A stretch of 64,000 bases of DNA from Bursaphelenchus xylophilus (GCA_904066235.2 CAJFCV020000003.1:868001-932000), one strand, 5' to 3'; positions 32,581 to 44,329 are shown, numbered from the stretch's first letter. Translations and numbers: made by a program. Notes: generated by a model from the letters alone, not told the origin.

Positions 32581-32988
32581 ATTCGAAAAATCCCCGGAAC
32601 TCGACACAAATCTAGGCAAATGTTCGAAATCAGCTCGATTTGCAACTTTCAGGCCTAAAACGTCCAGAACAGAGGTGATTTTTTCAATCTTCTCTGATCC
32701 TGTCCGATTAGATCTAATAAAACAAACCAAACAAGATTAATTGCAATCGTTGTAAAAACCTTGTCAACAGGGGGCTTTAAAAAATGACCAGAGGTGTTCT
32801 TTTTGAAGGGAAACGAATAGGACGGGGATCAGTTACGGATGGGAAAATTTATATCGTTGTTAACAAAGGAAGTATACAAAGCTCGACCTTTGAGCTGTGG
32901 AAAAGGTTTTCGACAGAAACAAGCCTGAAGGGCAATTACAGAGAGTTTTAGCTAATGCACTGCAGATAAACGCAATTTTAAAAAGATA

Positions 32989-33016
32989 TCAGTCTGTCGG
33001 GAAAATAATGAGCACA
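32989..33016. repeat. Family A1 left end only
   Basis: TCAGTCTGTCGGGAAAATAA then unrelated sequence. Confidence 0.75.
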
Positions 33017-33299
33017 ACATACATATAGACTAAAAAAAATGTCAATACGATCATGCAACTTGCACTTTTGGGATGCAGAAGTCTTAAAAAAGAATTTTTT
33101 TCTATCGTCATTGCGAAGTTTATGCGATGGGGTCCCTTGCAATATTTATATTTTCTGAAAGCCGGCTTGTCACTCTTCTGCCATGCCAAATTTTAGCCTT
33201 CTAGCTCAAGCGGCTAGCGAGATATGAAGAGAGAAAACCAGCGCGTTCCGAAAAAAATAGAAAAAGTCGCGGAGATCGGTTGTGTCGCAAGAGTACAGA

Positions 33300-33415
33300 A
33301 TGCCCGTGCGTTGTCGCGAAAATGAAAAAAAATCGTTTTTTCCACGACACAAGTCATTTTCTCGGCGACGACGCGATTTTCGCTGCAACAGAGTGCTCAT
33401 TATTTTCCCGACAGA
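33300..33415. repeat. Family A1 right part
   Basis: Right end TTTTCCCGACAGACAT. Confidence 0.75.
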
Positions 33416-33925
33416 CATATATTTTTCCAAAAAAAAAATCGGCTTTTGACTGTACACTCCATTAAAACCCCTCGACAAATCCCCAAAATCAAAATCGAAT
33501 TTTGCCCGCTCCGTATAGTAGTATATAATGTCAACCCACCTGCTCAATATTTTTTGGGCATGAACGTCTCGAATTACGCGCCGCGTTTTTGTTCAACAAG
33601 CCGGTCCCCCCTTTTCCCCTACGCGTAACCCGATCGCCACCTTTTTTTGTTCTCCAATCTCGGCATTTCCGCCCCGCACAAAACGGCCACAACACTTAAC
33701 CGGGGCGCGCAAAAATTTATCGCACAAAGGAAGAGGAAAGGTTCGGGGCAAAGTTCTCGAGATGGGCGAAAGGTTGGCCGGTAATGGACAGTGAAAATGG
33801 GGAAATTGAATATGGTCACTGAGAAGGGAGATTGTCGCAAAATTGCGAGCGAAAAGTCGGGCTTTATCTTACAGGGGAAGTGTTCGCAATGCAGCTCCAA
33901 GATTTGGTAAATTTTGCACATATTT

Positions 33926-34359
33926 ACAGGGGAAGTGCTCCAAGTGCGACGCTCAGATTTTGATGAAACTTGGCACAAATTTAGAATAATTTTTTCTAAG
34001 ATATATGCGAGAATCCTAGCTCGCGCTTTGCAGAAACAACCGAGATTTTTAGATCGAAAGTCGGCCAAAATTTAGGACTTTTTGCCGAATTTCGGCACTA
34101 AAAGTTGCATGCCTATTTATATAGTAAAGGATAATGTTTCTACAAAAAATCAAACTTTTGCGCACGAAACTGCCAAAGTTATGGCCAAAAAGCGCTTTTC
34201 TCTCTGACCGCTCTCCAAGTTTACCGTGCTCTCTCAGCTGTAAAAATCGTTCGATATCTCGACGGCGCCCGCCAAGCGCGGGCTAAAACTTTCAGGAATT
34301 GATATCTAGTCCATACCCGACGTGTGTGCAAATTTTTAAGAAAATCTGAGCGTCGCACG
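33926..34359. mobile_element. Family C element
   Basis: Left end ACAGGGGAAGTGCTCCAAGT; a second left-end piece (ACAGGGGAAGTGTTCGCAAT) sits at 33871. Right end stops at GAGCGTCGCACGTC without the terminal part. Confidence 0.8.
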
Positions 34360-34582
34360 TCAAACTGAGATAAGCTAAAACAGTCCGGTGAATTGATTGG
34401 CAATTTGCCAAAAAAGACGCGAAAGAACGTTTTGTCGGGGAAGAAATGGGGAATTTTTGGGGCGAGAGAGTGTGATTTTGCGTGTCTTTTTTCTCTCTTT
34501 CCCTGCGAAATCAAGACGAAGTGTAAAAACCCGATAGCAAAGAGTCTATTCCGGTCACCGGACCCCTCAGTTTGACGTGCGC
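34355..34582. repeat. Short inverted repeat pair
   Basis: CGCACGTCAAACTGAG (34355) and its exact complement CTCAGTTTGACGTGCG (34566) bracket about 195 bp of unassigned sequence. Confidence 0.55.
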
Positions 34583-34849
34583 CGCGTCAAACATTTTCAC
34601 TTGACGAGATCGGCTTAGCAACAACATGCTCATTATTGTCTCGATGACCTGATAGAAAAAATCTGAAAATTTTAGCTCGCGCTTTGCAGGTAGAGCAATT
34701 CAACTTATGGTCGTTGAGTTGCTAGATAAGCGGTCTTGGAGATAAAAATGTAATCCTTGATGGTTTAAAAGGCTCTGTTATGAAGGCATAGACGTAGGGC
34801 CGTATAACCAACCCTTGTATAGCAGACTCAAATTTACAAGAAAAATACA

Positions 34850-35045
34850 TCAAGATTTTCATTAAATTTTGCTTACCCGCAGGTCATAGGCCACATAAAA
34901 ACCACGCGAAATGCTGAGAGCGGTCAGAAAAAAGGGTTTTTTGGCCCCAGCCTTGCCAGTTTTGTGCAGAAAGAAATTATCCTTGACGGTATGGTAGATG
35001 ATTTTTTCCAAAAAAAAGTGCCACATTTTTTCCATATTTTTGGTC
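34850..35045. repeat. Family C-related fragment
   Basis: AATGCTGAGAGCGGTCAG and CAGTTTTGTGCAGAAAGAAA blocks. No termini. Confidence 0.5.
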
Positions 35046-35387
35046 AAACTTATATGTATCAAACGGTATATCAAAAAATCTCCGTTTTTATTTCCAAATC
35101 TCTCCCCCCAAAAATGGCCAAGCCCAATTCTCAGCCCGATTTTTCCCAGGCTTCCGACTTTCTCCCCCCATTTTTCGCACTTTTCTTGCATTGTTGTAGA
35201 GGCCCCGTTTTGCATGCAAAAGATCGCGGAACAGTAGCCGGAACAACGGGAAATCGCCGACTCATCAGGCAGGGGAAAGCGAAATTCGGAGAGCTTTAAA
35301 TTTGAGGAATGACTGAAAAAATTTTATTTTGGAAATCCCCGAAAATTTAGTGCAAAATAAAAAAATTTTATTTTGAAGATTTGAATA

Positions 35388-35533
35388 TCAGTCTATCGGG
35401 AAAATAATGAGGAATGTCGCTGCGGCGATCACGTCGCTGAAGTGAAAAGCAATTTGATTTTGTCGCGAAGACAATTCATTTTCGATGCGATTTTCGATGC
35501 GACAGAGTGCTCATTATTTTCCCGACAGACTGA
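35388..35533. mobile_element. Family A1 element
   Basis: TCAGTCTATCGGGAAAATAA left, CCCGACAGACTGA right. Confidence 0.88.
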
Positions 35534-35615
35534 CATAAGCTAAAAGTTGCTATTTTAAAATCAGCCTCAATATAACAAACATCTTCTGTGGCCAGAAAAA
35601 AACAGTACCTCCTTC

Positions 35616-35656
35616 CATGATGCGACAAATTGCTCATTATTTTCCCGACATACTGA
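35616..35656. repeat. Family A right end only
   Basis: GCTCATTATTTTCCCGACAT then ACTGA. Confidence 0.72.
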
Positions 35657-35659
35657 TAA

Positions 35660-35800
35660 AAACTTGATTAAACTACTGTAAAACCTATGTAGAACGCATT
35701 ACAAAGTATCAAAAAAAAATGTTGGTTATAGCAGAGAGCAGGGATAAATTCTAAGGAAGCTAATTCTAGTTTAAAATCGACTCTTTTGGCTTCTGAAAAA
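35660..35800. repeat. Family D sequence
   Basis: ACTGTAAAACCTATGTAGAA and TGTTGGTTATAGCAGAGAGC. Confidence 0.55.
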
Positions 35801-35950
35801 CCAGTCTGTCGGGAAAATAATGTGGATTTGTCGCGCCTAAGAAACGCCCATCATCGCTCTGCGACGGCTAGCAGGAAATTTGATATTCGGCTCACAACGA
35901 GGCAAGACATTTTGCAGCGACATATCCACATTATTTTCCCGACAGACTGA
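35801..35950. mobile_element. Family A2 element
   Basis: CCAGTCTGTCGGGAAAATAA left, CCCGACAGACTGA right; family D sequence GTTATAGACAGG follows at once. Confidence 0.9.
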
Positions 35951-36904
35951 TCCGTTATAGACAGGTTTTCTCATACGAAACATTGTTGTAAAAAGTATAT
36001 GTTTCACTGAACATTTTTTTCAAGCTAAGACCCAAAAAACTCTTGGCCCAAAGTCAGAAAGAAAAACACTTTCTATTGCCCTCCGGCATCATTAAAAAGT
36101 CATTTTCCAAGGAGAAACGTAAAAACAAAAAACGGGTCGTAAAGGTGACTCGGAAGTCATTTTTTTGTAGGATCTGGCCAACAATTCTCAACAAAGGATC
36201 GTTAGAAGACGAAGCTTTGGGGAAAGCAATTTTGCAGAATTTTGAATGACTTTTGGCCCAAGTTGTTGGGCCAAACTTTATATTGAAAATTTGAGGACAT
36301 TTGAGATGAATGACATTGAAATTCAATACTTTTGGGGTTAAATTTGAGATTTCGGAGGCGAATTTATGCCGAGATCATCAAAAGTGAAATTTTTCAGAAA
36401 ATTGAAAAAATTTGTATAATTTCAAAAAATTTGCATATTTTGAAAAATTTAACTTTTTAGGCCAAAAAACCGTAGTTTCAGCCTCTTTAAAATATTTTTT
36501 TCATCTCTTAGAACGCTTAAAATTAAAAATGTACAAAATTTGCATAATTTCAAAAAAATTTTCATATTCCGAAAAATTTACATATTTCCAAAAATTAATT
36601 TTTTAGCCAAAAAAACCGCAATTCAGCCCCCGGACCTCAGAAAAATAAATTTTCGATCACCAAAGACCCTTTAATTCCCTCAAAATCCCACTAAATCTCC
36701 TTAAAAATGTCAAAAATTATGTTAACAATAATTTGTCAAAACCCTTCCCTCATCTCCCTAATGAATCGGCCTTTCATTCGCCCGCAGGCTCTCACCTGTT
36801 CCAGATCAAAGGGCCCGTGGGTCGGAAGGGATTAGTGGGCTCCGAAAAAAGATTGCGCCAAATCTCTGCGGGTCTCTCAAAAAAGAAGAAGCGGGGATAA
36901 TGAA

Positions 36905-37078
36905 GGGCCATTTATTGTGGCCAAATTAAAGGGAGTTTAAATGGCCAGATCGTCGACTATAAGGAAGGGTTTTGGAGGGGATTTGGAGAAGGCGATGAGG
37001 CTGAAAATAGGGGATTGTTACAGTAATAAATGAAGTAAAAAAATCGCGAAATATCTCGGATTGGCAAAGAAAATTGAA
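36905..37078. repeat. Family G repeat
   Basis: GGCGATGAGGCTGAAAATAG, TTGTTACAGTAATAAATGAA and ATCTCGGATTGGCAAAG. Confidence 0.7.
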
Positions 37079-37119
37079 ATGGCTGTACCACAAGGACACG
37101 TGTGGGATCTTTTAAAAAT

Positions 37120-37300
37120 TTTAGAAAACAGACATCAAAGACGCCCCTGACCAATATCTGAAAAGTTTAGCTCGCCTTTTGAACGCGCGTCCGAGACTTT
37201 CAACGATCATTTTGTGAGAGAGCATGCACAATCATGAAGGCCGGTCAGACAAAAAATAGTTTTTATGCAACAAGCTTCCAAACTGCACCCTGGGAAGATT
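37120..37300. repeat. Family C-related fragment
   Basis: AAAGTTTAGCTCGCC and CCGAGACTTTCAACGATCAT blocks. No termini. Confidence 0.45.
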
Positions 37301-37374
37301 GATTTTTCGATGGAAATATATAGGAACAAAGCTTCGGAAGCTCTGTGAAACAAACACCCGTAGAATAAAATCTA

Positions 37375-37522
37375 TCAGTCTGTCGGGAAAATAATGTGGA
37401 TTCATCGCGCCTTGGAATCGCCTATCATCGCTTTGCGAACGCTAGCTGGAGATTTGATGAGACTTTCTGCGACAAGGCTAGACATTTTGCAGACAAATAT
37501 ACATTATTTTCCCAACAGACTA
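37375..37522. mobile_element. Family A2 element
   Basis: TCAGTCTGTCGGGAAAATAA left, CCCAACAGACTA right. Confidence 0.87.
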
Positions 37523-38004
37523 TTATCTACATACCATGTAGATAATATCAATCTGAGGTCCCGAGAATCAATTCTAAACGAAAACGGGCCTTCGTACAAC
37601 GAACCCACTCAATAATGAAATTTTTTTTCCCCTTGCGATCTGCGGTAAGTTTGACTATACAGCTCAATGCTAAAAACCCAAAAAATTTGCATTTTCAAAA
37701 TGTAAAAAAATCGTTTCTGACCAATTTTTTCAAAACACTCGATGGCTTCTCCTGGCAAAAACTCAAAATTATCCAACTTTACACCCCAAACTTGTACTTG
37801 CAAGCGCAATACCTACCGCTTCTTCCATGCAACGGTTTTTACGGCGTTGACATAAAACTTGTTATAAAAGAGAAGCCGGGATATAAAAAAGCGTACGAAA
37901 AGAAAACGTTTTCTTGTTCTCACCTATTCTTGTCACACGCATAAAAAAAGTTCTCGCGAAAACTTGCATAAAACCGTGTGGATCAAGCATGACTTGCTTA
38001 ATTA

Positions 38005-38432
38005 AAGCAAGTGCGGCGCTCGGATTTCGATGAAACTTGGAGGCAAATTTAGAATAATTTTTTCAAGGCATATGCGAGACTTTTAGCATTGCGTTTTGCA
38101 GAAATGACCGAGATTTTAAGGCCAAAAGTTGGAAAACTATGAAATTTTTTTGCCGAGTTTTGGCACGAAAAGTTTGGTGGTTATTTCTACAGTAGAGTGT
38201 GATATTTTAACAGAAAATCAATTTTTTCCGCACGAAACTGGCAAAGATATGTCCAAAAAAGTGTTTTTTTTACCGCTCTCCGCATTTCGCATGCTCTCTC
38301 GGTGAAAAATATCGTTGAATATCTCGGCTCTCCTTACAAAGCTTGAGCTAAAATTTTCAGGAATTGATCCGTGGTCTATGCCTGACGTATGTGCAAAATT
38401 TCAAGAAAATCTACTTGAAGCGCTTCCCTTGC
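38005..38432. mobile_element. Family C element, outer ends decayed
   Basis: GTGCGGCGCTCGGATTTCGA left and AAGAAAATCTACTTGAAGCG right; the interior follows family order. Confidence 0.72.
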
Positions 38433-38783
38433 TTATATATACATCTAAAACACCCAAAAATCCAAAAAAATCTTATTGTAATCAAAAACGGTTTTGTTTA
38501 CAGCAAGAATTTTGAATTTTCAAAAAAATACAGCGAAGTAATAAGACCCGACCAATGTTTTCCCGAGAACTTAACCCCCGATTGCGCAGGAATTAGGCCA
38601 AACCGAAGGGAAATCGAGCCACCCCACAATCTAAGCGCTCTTGCGCACGCGTTTATGCGGAAACTGATTCGAAAAGTGTGCACCCAACGTGTGGACCGGA
38701 AACTTTCGAACCGCGCATGAGTTTGGAGGAACATGGTAATGGGGTGTGGGAAGAAATCTTGAAGAAAATGAGCGACAGAAATG

Positions 38784-39088
38784 TTACAGGAAGTATCAAA
38801 CAATGTGGCAAAATACCTCCCTCCCAAGTGAAAAAAAACTCAGATTTCAAAAGCGCGCCCGTTCTTTTGTACGGGGTGAGGCATCTTTATGCCTCGATTT
38901 GAATTGGCTATAACTTCTTTAGTTCTTGGCCAAATCTTAAAATTCTTTTTTTCCCTGAATCCTCAGACAACCCCATTTTGTTTGTAAGTTTTTTTTCACT
39001 TGGAGAGAGAAGCACTTTGCTACATTTTGATACTTCCCGGATGCAAAGCGGTACGTTTGTGGCAAAGGACCAAAGGACCCCCACTGTA
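38784..39088. mobile_element. Family B element, rearranged
   Basis: Left end truncated to ACAGGAAGTATCAAACAATG; right end GTACGTTTGTGGCAAAGGAC then CCCCCACTGTA. Unrelated sequence fills the middle. Confidence 0.65.
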
Positions 39089-39182
39089 ATAGGCCGAGGT
39101 TTTGATCAAACTGTATCCAGGAAATCGAAACGGGTCTACATATAGGTGATGTACAACAAATGCGACGCATACATTTTTATTC

Positions 39183-39641
39183 ACAGGGGAAGTACTCCAA
39201 CTGCGACGCTCAGATTCTGATGAAACTTGGCACAAATTTAGAATAATTTTTTATAAGATATATGCGAGAATCCTAGTTCGCGCTTTGCAGAAACAACCGA
39301 GATTTTTAGAACGAAAGTCGGCCAAAATTTAGGACTTTTTGCCGAATTTCGGCACAATAAGTTTCATGTCTATTTCTACCGTAAAGGATAATGTTTCTAA
39401 ATACAAAAAATCAAAATTTTCCGCTCCAAACTGCCAAAGTTATGGCCAAAAAGCGTTTTTCTCTCTGACCGCTCTCCACGTTTAGCGTGCTCTCTCGGCG
39501 GCAAAAATCGTTCGATATCTCGGCGGCGCCCGCAAATCGCGAGCTAAAACTTTCAGGAATTGATATTTAGTCCATCCATACCCGACGTGTGTGCAAAATT
39601 TAAAGAAAATCTGAGCGTCGCACTTGAAGTACTTCCCCTGT
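39183..39641. mobile_element. Family C element, full length (459 bp)
   Basis: Left ACAGGGGAAGTACTCCAACT, right complement AGTACTTCCCCTGT; 31-bp terminal repeats, halves loosely self-complementary. Confidence 0.88.
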
Positions 39642-39644
39642 CAG

Positions 39645-39830
39645 TTTTGCACACACTTTGGGTATGGGCAACAGATCTACTCCTGAAAATTTTACTTCCC
39701 ATTTGCACTATGCGAAAAGCGGTCATGAAGAAAACCACTTTTTCGCTACATCTTGTTCAATTTTGTGCGGAGAAATTATGCTCCTTTAGACACGTAACCC
39801 TCCACGTTTGAAACAGTCATAAAACTTTTC
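39645..39830. repeat. Family C-related fragment adjoining the full copy
   Basis: ATGCGAAAAGCGGTCATGAA and TTTTGTGCGGAGAAATTATG blocks in inverted order. Confidence 0.5.
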
Positions 39831-39849
39831 ATGCCAAGATACCCAAACG

Positions 39850-40530
39850 AGTGTTCGTGGAGCTCCAAAAAAATACGAATCCAATCCCCTCAGAGCCCTC
39901 TAAAACTGCGTCGTTAACTTTAAAAATAGCTCATCTGTTATGTGTTTGATCTTCTTATGAGAAACACGCATTTGGCCACTTGAAGAGGACATGCGAAAAA
40001 TCAGTGAGAAGTGAGTATTGCTCTCAAGATTCCGGTCGCCGCCGCTCGAGAAAAATACGAAAAACGTTGTAAAAACGAAAAATAAAGTGGTCCGGAGGCG
40101 GTTACAGAGAGGATGTTACGGTACAGTAAAGTTGTTACATAACAAATCGCAAGATTACAATGGCTTTTTTAGCCATTAAGTAGCATTAATGGCAAAAATT
40201 TTACTATTTACAGCCTTATAACTCAGTCATCTGATATCCATCCAAAGTTTTTCCGCCGATTCCATTGTCCATTCAATCCCCTGAGGGGGCATTTTACCCA
40301 CCTGCCCATTTATAATCGGGGGCCGCAATAAAGTGCGTGAAAGCGAGCCTCTGGCTACTTTTCGCGGTCTCAAGGCTTCAAAGCGGAAATCGACCATTAG
40401 CCCGTTTTCGGATTCCTCTAGAGGATTTAGTTGCAAAGAAAATAAGATGAAAAGGCAGATTCAAAAGGTAAAATACGACTTCTCCAGCTTGTTTGTAAAA
40501 TAATGAACACTATTTAGATGGGCCTAGAGT
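39850..40530. other. Intergenic, nothing recognised
   Basis: No repeat family member or exon candidate seen. Confidence 0.4.
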
Positions 40531-40534
40531 AGAT

Positions 40535-40629
40535 TTGAACAGTAAAAAAACGGGTCAAAGAGGGGGCCTAATGGGATTTTCTACTGTCTAATTTTTTAGT
40601 CATCAAGAAAAATATTACAATAATATATA
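40535..40629. repeat. Duplicated segment H, copy 2
   Basis: Partner of 30290-30381. Confidence 0.68.
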
Positions 40630-40778
40630 TCTGTCTGTCGGAAAAATAATGAGCGCTCTGCCGCATCGAAAATCGGAATCGCCACCGAGAAAATGAACTG
40701 ACTTCGCGGAAAAATCAAACTGTTTTTTCACTTCAACAACACGACAGGCTTGTGCTCGTTATTTTCCCGACAGACTGA
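40630..40778. mobile_element. Family A1 element
   Basis: TCTGTCTGTCGGAAAAATAA left, CCCGACAGACTGA right. Confidence 0.87.
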
Positions 40779-40835
40779 TATGAGAAATCCGTGCTTTGAT
40801 TGTGTCGACAGTTGTTGGCACAACGCACCCTCGAC

Positions 40836-40977
40836 GATCTGTCGGAAAAATAAGGAGCACTCTGTCGCTTCAAAAATCGCATTGCCTTTGTTGTCTTCGC
40901 GGCAAAATCAAATTTCTTTTCACTTCAGCGACCCGATCGGCGCAGCGACATCGCCCATTATTTTTCCGACAGACTGA
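40836..40977. mobile_element. Family A1 element
   Basis: GATCTGTCGGAAAAATAAGG left, TTCCGACAGACTGA right. Confidence 0.85.
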
Positions 40978-41347
40978 TATTTGAAAAATTTTATATATAA
41001 TTTTATAATTTTATTCCAAGCTTCGACTAAATTAAGTTACAGCACTTTTTCTGAAAAAATGCCTCATGATGGACCACATCCTATAATCGTACTAAAAAAT
41101 TGGTTTGCAGCCAAAAAAACCGCGGTCTCATTTTTCTCTTCAAAAAAGCGGCTTGTTGTGTTGAAGCCGGGCCAAATGGTTTGACATGATTTGAAGAGCT
41201 TGGACAAACAAAAAACCAAAAAAAAACACAGCGAGGACATCAATGTGTGTGATAGCGATGGACGCAAACGAATTTTCGTGGATCTGGCGGGGATTACAAT
41301 GTTACTGGACAAGCAGTTCAAGTGGTCGATTTGGTTTGGCTCTTTAT

Positions 41348-41469
41348 GAGTCTGTCGGGAAAATAATGTGGATACGACGGCTAGCTGGAGTAAGGAGCTT
41401 TGGTGCACGATTGCGACAAGTCGAAACATTTTGCTACGACATATTCACATTATTTTCCCGACAGACTGA
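41348..41469. mobile_element. Family A2 element, founder of the 38-bp array
   Basis: GAGTCTGTCGGGAAAATAAT left, CCCGACAGACTGA right; the array continues from its right end. Confidence 0.88.
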
Positions 41470-41738
41470 CGCTACTCAAAATCTACATTATTTTCCCGAC
41501 AGACTGACACCACTCAAAATCCACCTTATTTTCCCGACAGACTGATACTACTCACAATCGACATTATTTTCCCGACAGACTGATTCTACTACAAATCCAC
41601 ATTATTTTCCCGACAAACTGACACCACTAAAAATCCACATTATTTTCCCGACAGACTAATACTACTCAAATTCCACATTATTTTTCCGACAGACTGATAC
41701 CACTCACAATCCACATTATTTTACCGACACACTGATAC
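41441..41738. repeat. 38-bp tandem array made of family A right ends (8 units)
   Basis: Eight successive copies of a unit CCACATTATTTTCCCGACAG-ACTGA followed by a spacer such as TACCACTCAAAAT. Unit ends fall at 41469, 41507, 41545, 41583, 41621, about 41658, 41697 and 41734, a period of 38 bp. The first unit is also the right end of the A2 element at 41348-41469. Confidence 0.92.
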
Positions 41739-42094
41739 CACTATATAACTATTTTAATAGAGACACTGACCCATCCACAACCTCACTCCTCGTCTATTTG
41801 TACAGGAAATCGGCGAAAAAAGGACTGCCATCCTTTCCCCCACTCTCTCCGCGTTTTGTATCTGCGGTTTTGCCGACAAAAACATCCAAAGGAGATCTCG
41901 ACAAATCCATTTCCGCTTGGATTGTAATCCCGTCCATACGGACGGAGCAAAGAGAAAATATTTTGTCAACTTAATATTTTTGGAAAGGATCAGGAATAGA
42001 GTGTTATAGAAATGGCTCAAAAAATGGCTGCTGTTGCTAGCATCCTGAATTTTTGTCGATAAATGACTCCAGCGACTATGCGAGCGGACGTGAG

Positions 42095-42172
42095 TCAGTC
42101 TGTCGGGAAAATAATGTAAATTGCGGGCCTTGGAATCGCCCATCATCGCGGTTTGCGACCGCTAGCCAGAGA
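42095..42172. repeat. Family A2 left part
   Basis: Left end perfect; CTTGGAATCGCCCATCATCG interior. Confidence 0.8.
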
Positions 42173-42247
42173 AGAGTTTGATTGTATCGAGGCTCATTTT
42201 TTATAGCCCAAAATTGAAGCCTCGAACCTGATACGCCAGTGACGTGT

Positions 42248-42284
42248 ATCAGTCTGTCCCAGAGATTGTCGTGGCAATCTCTGG
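42248..42284. repeat. Family A left tip fused to a hairpin
   Basis: TCAGTCTGTCC then CCAGAGATTG, a 7-base loop, and CAATCTCTGG: a perfect 10-bp stem. Confidence 0.6.
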
Positions 42285-42342
42285 CATGATGATCGTGCTT
42301 TGTGCTAAGTTTCATCAAGCTCGAAACAACGATTTTTTTTCA

Positions 42343-42430
42343 TCAGTCTGTTAGCAAAATAACGGCACAATGTCGCTGCGCCAATCGTGTCGCTGAAGTG
42401 AAAAGCAATTCGATTTTGCCGCGACATGTT
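42343..42430. repeat. Family A1 left part
   Basis: TCAGTCTGTTAGCAAAATAA left; stops at the next element. Confidence 0.75.
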
Positions 42431-42432
42431 TT

Positions 42433-42530
42433 ATCAGTCTGTCGGGAAAGCAACGGCGGATCGTGGCGCCTCGGAATCGCCCACCATCGCTTTGTGACTG
42501 CAAGCCGCTGATTATCTTCCGACAGGCTGA
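42433..42530. mobile_element. Family A2 element, short
   Basis: TCAGTCTGTCGGGAAAGCAA left, TTCCGACAGGCTGA right. Confidence 0.83.
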
Positions 42531-43127
42531 TATTTCTCCTACTGTAGCTTTATAAACCTTTCTTGCGGCAATCCGCACCCTTCAAAACAGCAAACCCAAT
42601 CCCGCAAAACATCTCCAAAAAAAATTGCTGAAAACTCGAGTAAACCCCTCCGACAGAATTTGAAAAATGAACACCGTCTCCACAATACCCTTGGGGATCA
42701 TTTCTGGCACGCGTGCCTCGCAATCTCCCACCCAAGAACTCGCATTTTTATACACTTTCCACTACTTTTACTCTCTTTTTTTCAAGGAAATAAAAAACGA
42801 AGAGATTTGCAATTGGAAAATCTTTCGAATTTCATTAAAACAAAGTGAAAACGTCCCTTTTTTCGCTTCGCTTTTGGCTTTTAAATTCGACTTTGCGCAT
42901 GCCTCAAGATGTTTTATTTCCCTGATGACAGAAAAGGCGGGCAGATGTTCCGTGAAAAGTGCGACAAGCCGCTGAGTTCGGGGCGTGGAGAAGACAGAAT
43001 TTGGGCCAGGAAATTTGAAAGGATAGTAAATTGTCGTGGGTTATATACAACATGGAAAAATGCAAATTTTGGTGTGAAAAAATCGAGCAAAAAATTATAA
43101 AATGTCGTCCAAAATATATAATACTTT

Positions 43128-43578
43128 ACAGGGGAAGTACCCCAAGTGCGACGCTCAGATTTTGGTGAAACTTGGCACAAATTTAGAGTCATTTTTTCTA
43201 AGATATGTGCGAGAATCCTAGCTCGCGGTTTGCAGAAACAATCGAGATTTTTAGATCGAAAGTCGGCCAAAATTTCGGACTTTTTGCCGAATTTTGGCAC
43301 AAAAACTCTCATGCCTATTTCTACCGTAGAGAATAATCTTTCTATAAAAAATCAAATTTTTCCGCGCGAAACTGCCAAAGTTATGGGCAAAACGGTGTTT
43401 TCTCTTTGGCCGCTCTCCACGTTTAACCTGCTCTCTCGGCGGCAAAAAACGTTCGATATCTCGGAGGCGCCCGCAAAGCGCGAGCTAAAACTTTCAGGAA
43501 TTGATATTCAGTCCATACCCGACGCGTGTGCAAAATTTAAAGAAAATCTGAGCGTCGCACTTGGAGTATTTCCCCTGT
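43128..43578. mobile_element. Family C element, full length (451 bp)
   Basis: Left ACAGGGGAAGTACCCCAAGT, right GGAGTATTTCCCCTGT. A family A1 element starts 5 bp after it. Confidence 0.88.
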
Positions 43579-43583
43579 TAGTA

Positions 43584-43737
43584 TCAGTCTGTCGGGAAAA
43601 TAATTAGCACTCTGTCGCATCGAAAATCGCATCGCCGCAGAGAAAATGAATTGTGTTGCGGCAAAATCAAATTGCTTTCACTTCAGCAACACGACTGGCG
43701 CAACGACATTGTCCTCATTATTTTCCCGACAGACTAA
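43584..43737. mobile_element. Family A1 element
   Basis: TCAGTCTGTCGGGAAAATAA left, CCCGACAGACTA right. Confidence 0.88.
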
Positions 43738-43779
43738 TGGACAAAACTTTATATCACCAATCGGAAGGGGTTAAGGAAA

Positions 43780-43904
43780 CATTCGTCATAGGAGGGTTGC
43801 GCTGTACATAGGTTTATTTTTGCGACAAATCAAACTTAGAGACCACAAATATTGTCCGTTATGAACAGGTAGAAGGGAGTTCGTTGTACCGAGGTTCCGC
43901 TGAT
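43780..43904. repeat. Family D sequence
   Basis: CGCTGTACATAGGTTTATTT and GGGAGTTCGTTGTACCGAGG. Confidence 0.6.
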
Positions 43905-43945
43905 TGGCGCACCGACATTATGCTCATTATTTTCCCGACAGACTG
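43905..43945. repeat. Family A1 right end
   Basis: GCTCATTATTTTCCCGACAG then ACTGA. Confidence 0.78.
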
Positions 43946-43969
43946 ATAGTCGGGCTTGGCTAAAATTTC

Positions 43970-44116
43970 GGCTTGTCGGGGAAATAATGTGGATTTGTCG
44001 CTTCAAAATGTCTCGCCTTGTCGCAGTCGCGCACCAAATCTCCGGCTAGCCGTCACAAAGCGATGATGGGCGATTCCAAAGCGCCACGAATCCACATTAT
44101 CTTCCCGACAGACTGA
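43970..44116. mobile_element. Family A2 element
   Basis: CGGCTTGTCGGGGAAATAAT left, TTCCCGACAGACTGA right. Confidence 0.85.
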
Positions 44117-44329
44117 CAGATAGACTAGGCTAAAATCCCCCTCAAGACAATTAAAAAGTCATTCCATTTCCCGAGGCTTGGAAGTGTGAAAAAAAGATAA
44201 ATCTAAAAAGCAAAAAAAAGACACTCGGATCAGCTGGAGGGCTCCGGGAAATCGCAAACTCGCGAGCTCAAGTGATTTATTACGCTTTAAAAAAGTGCGA
44301 AATTTCGTAAAATAAACATTTTAGAGGCA

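Noticed and set aside
37615..37944. 109-codon plus-strand frame
   Set aside because: Low-complexity Lys/Phe-rich; no splice sites or relatives. A 19-nt gt...ag inside is too short to be an intron.
41441..41738. CRISPR array
   Set aside because: Regular 38-bp spacing, but spacers are nearly identical and the unit is a transposon end in a eukaryotic genome.
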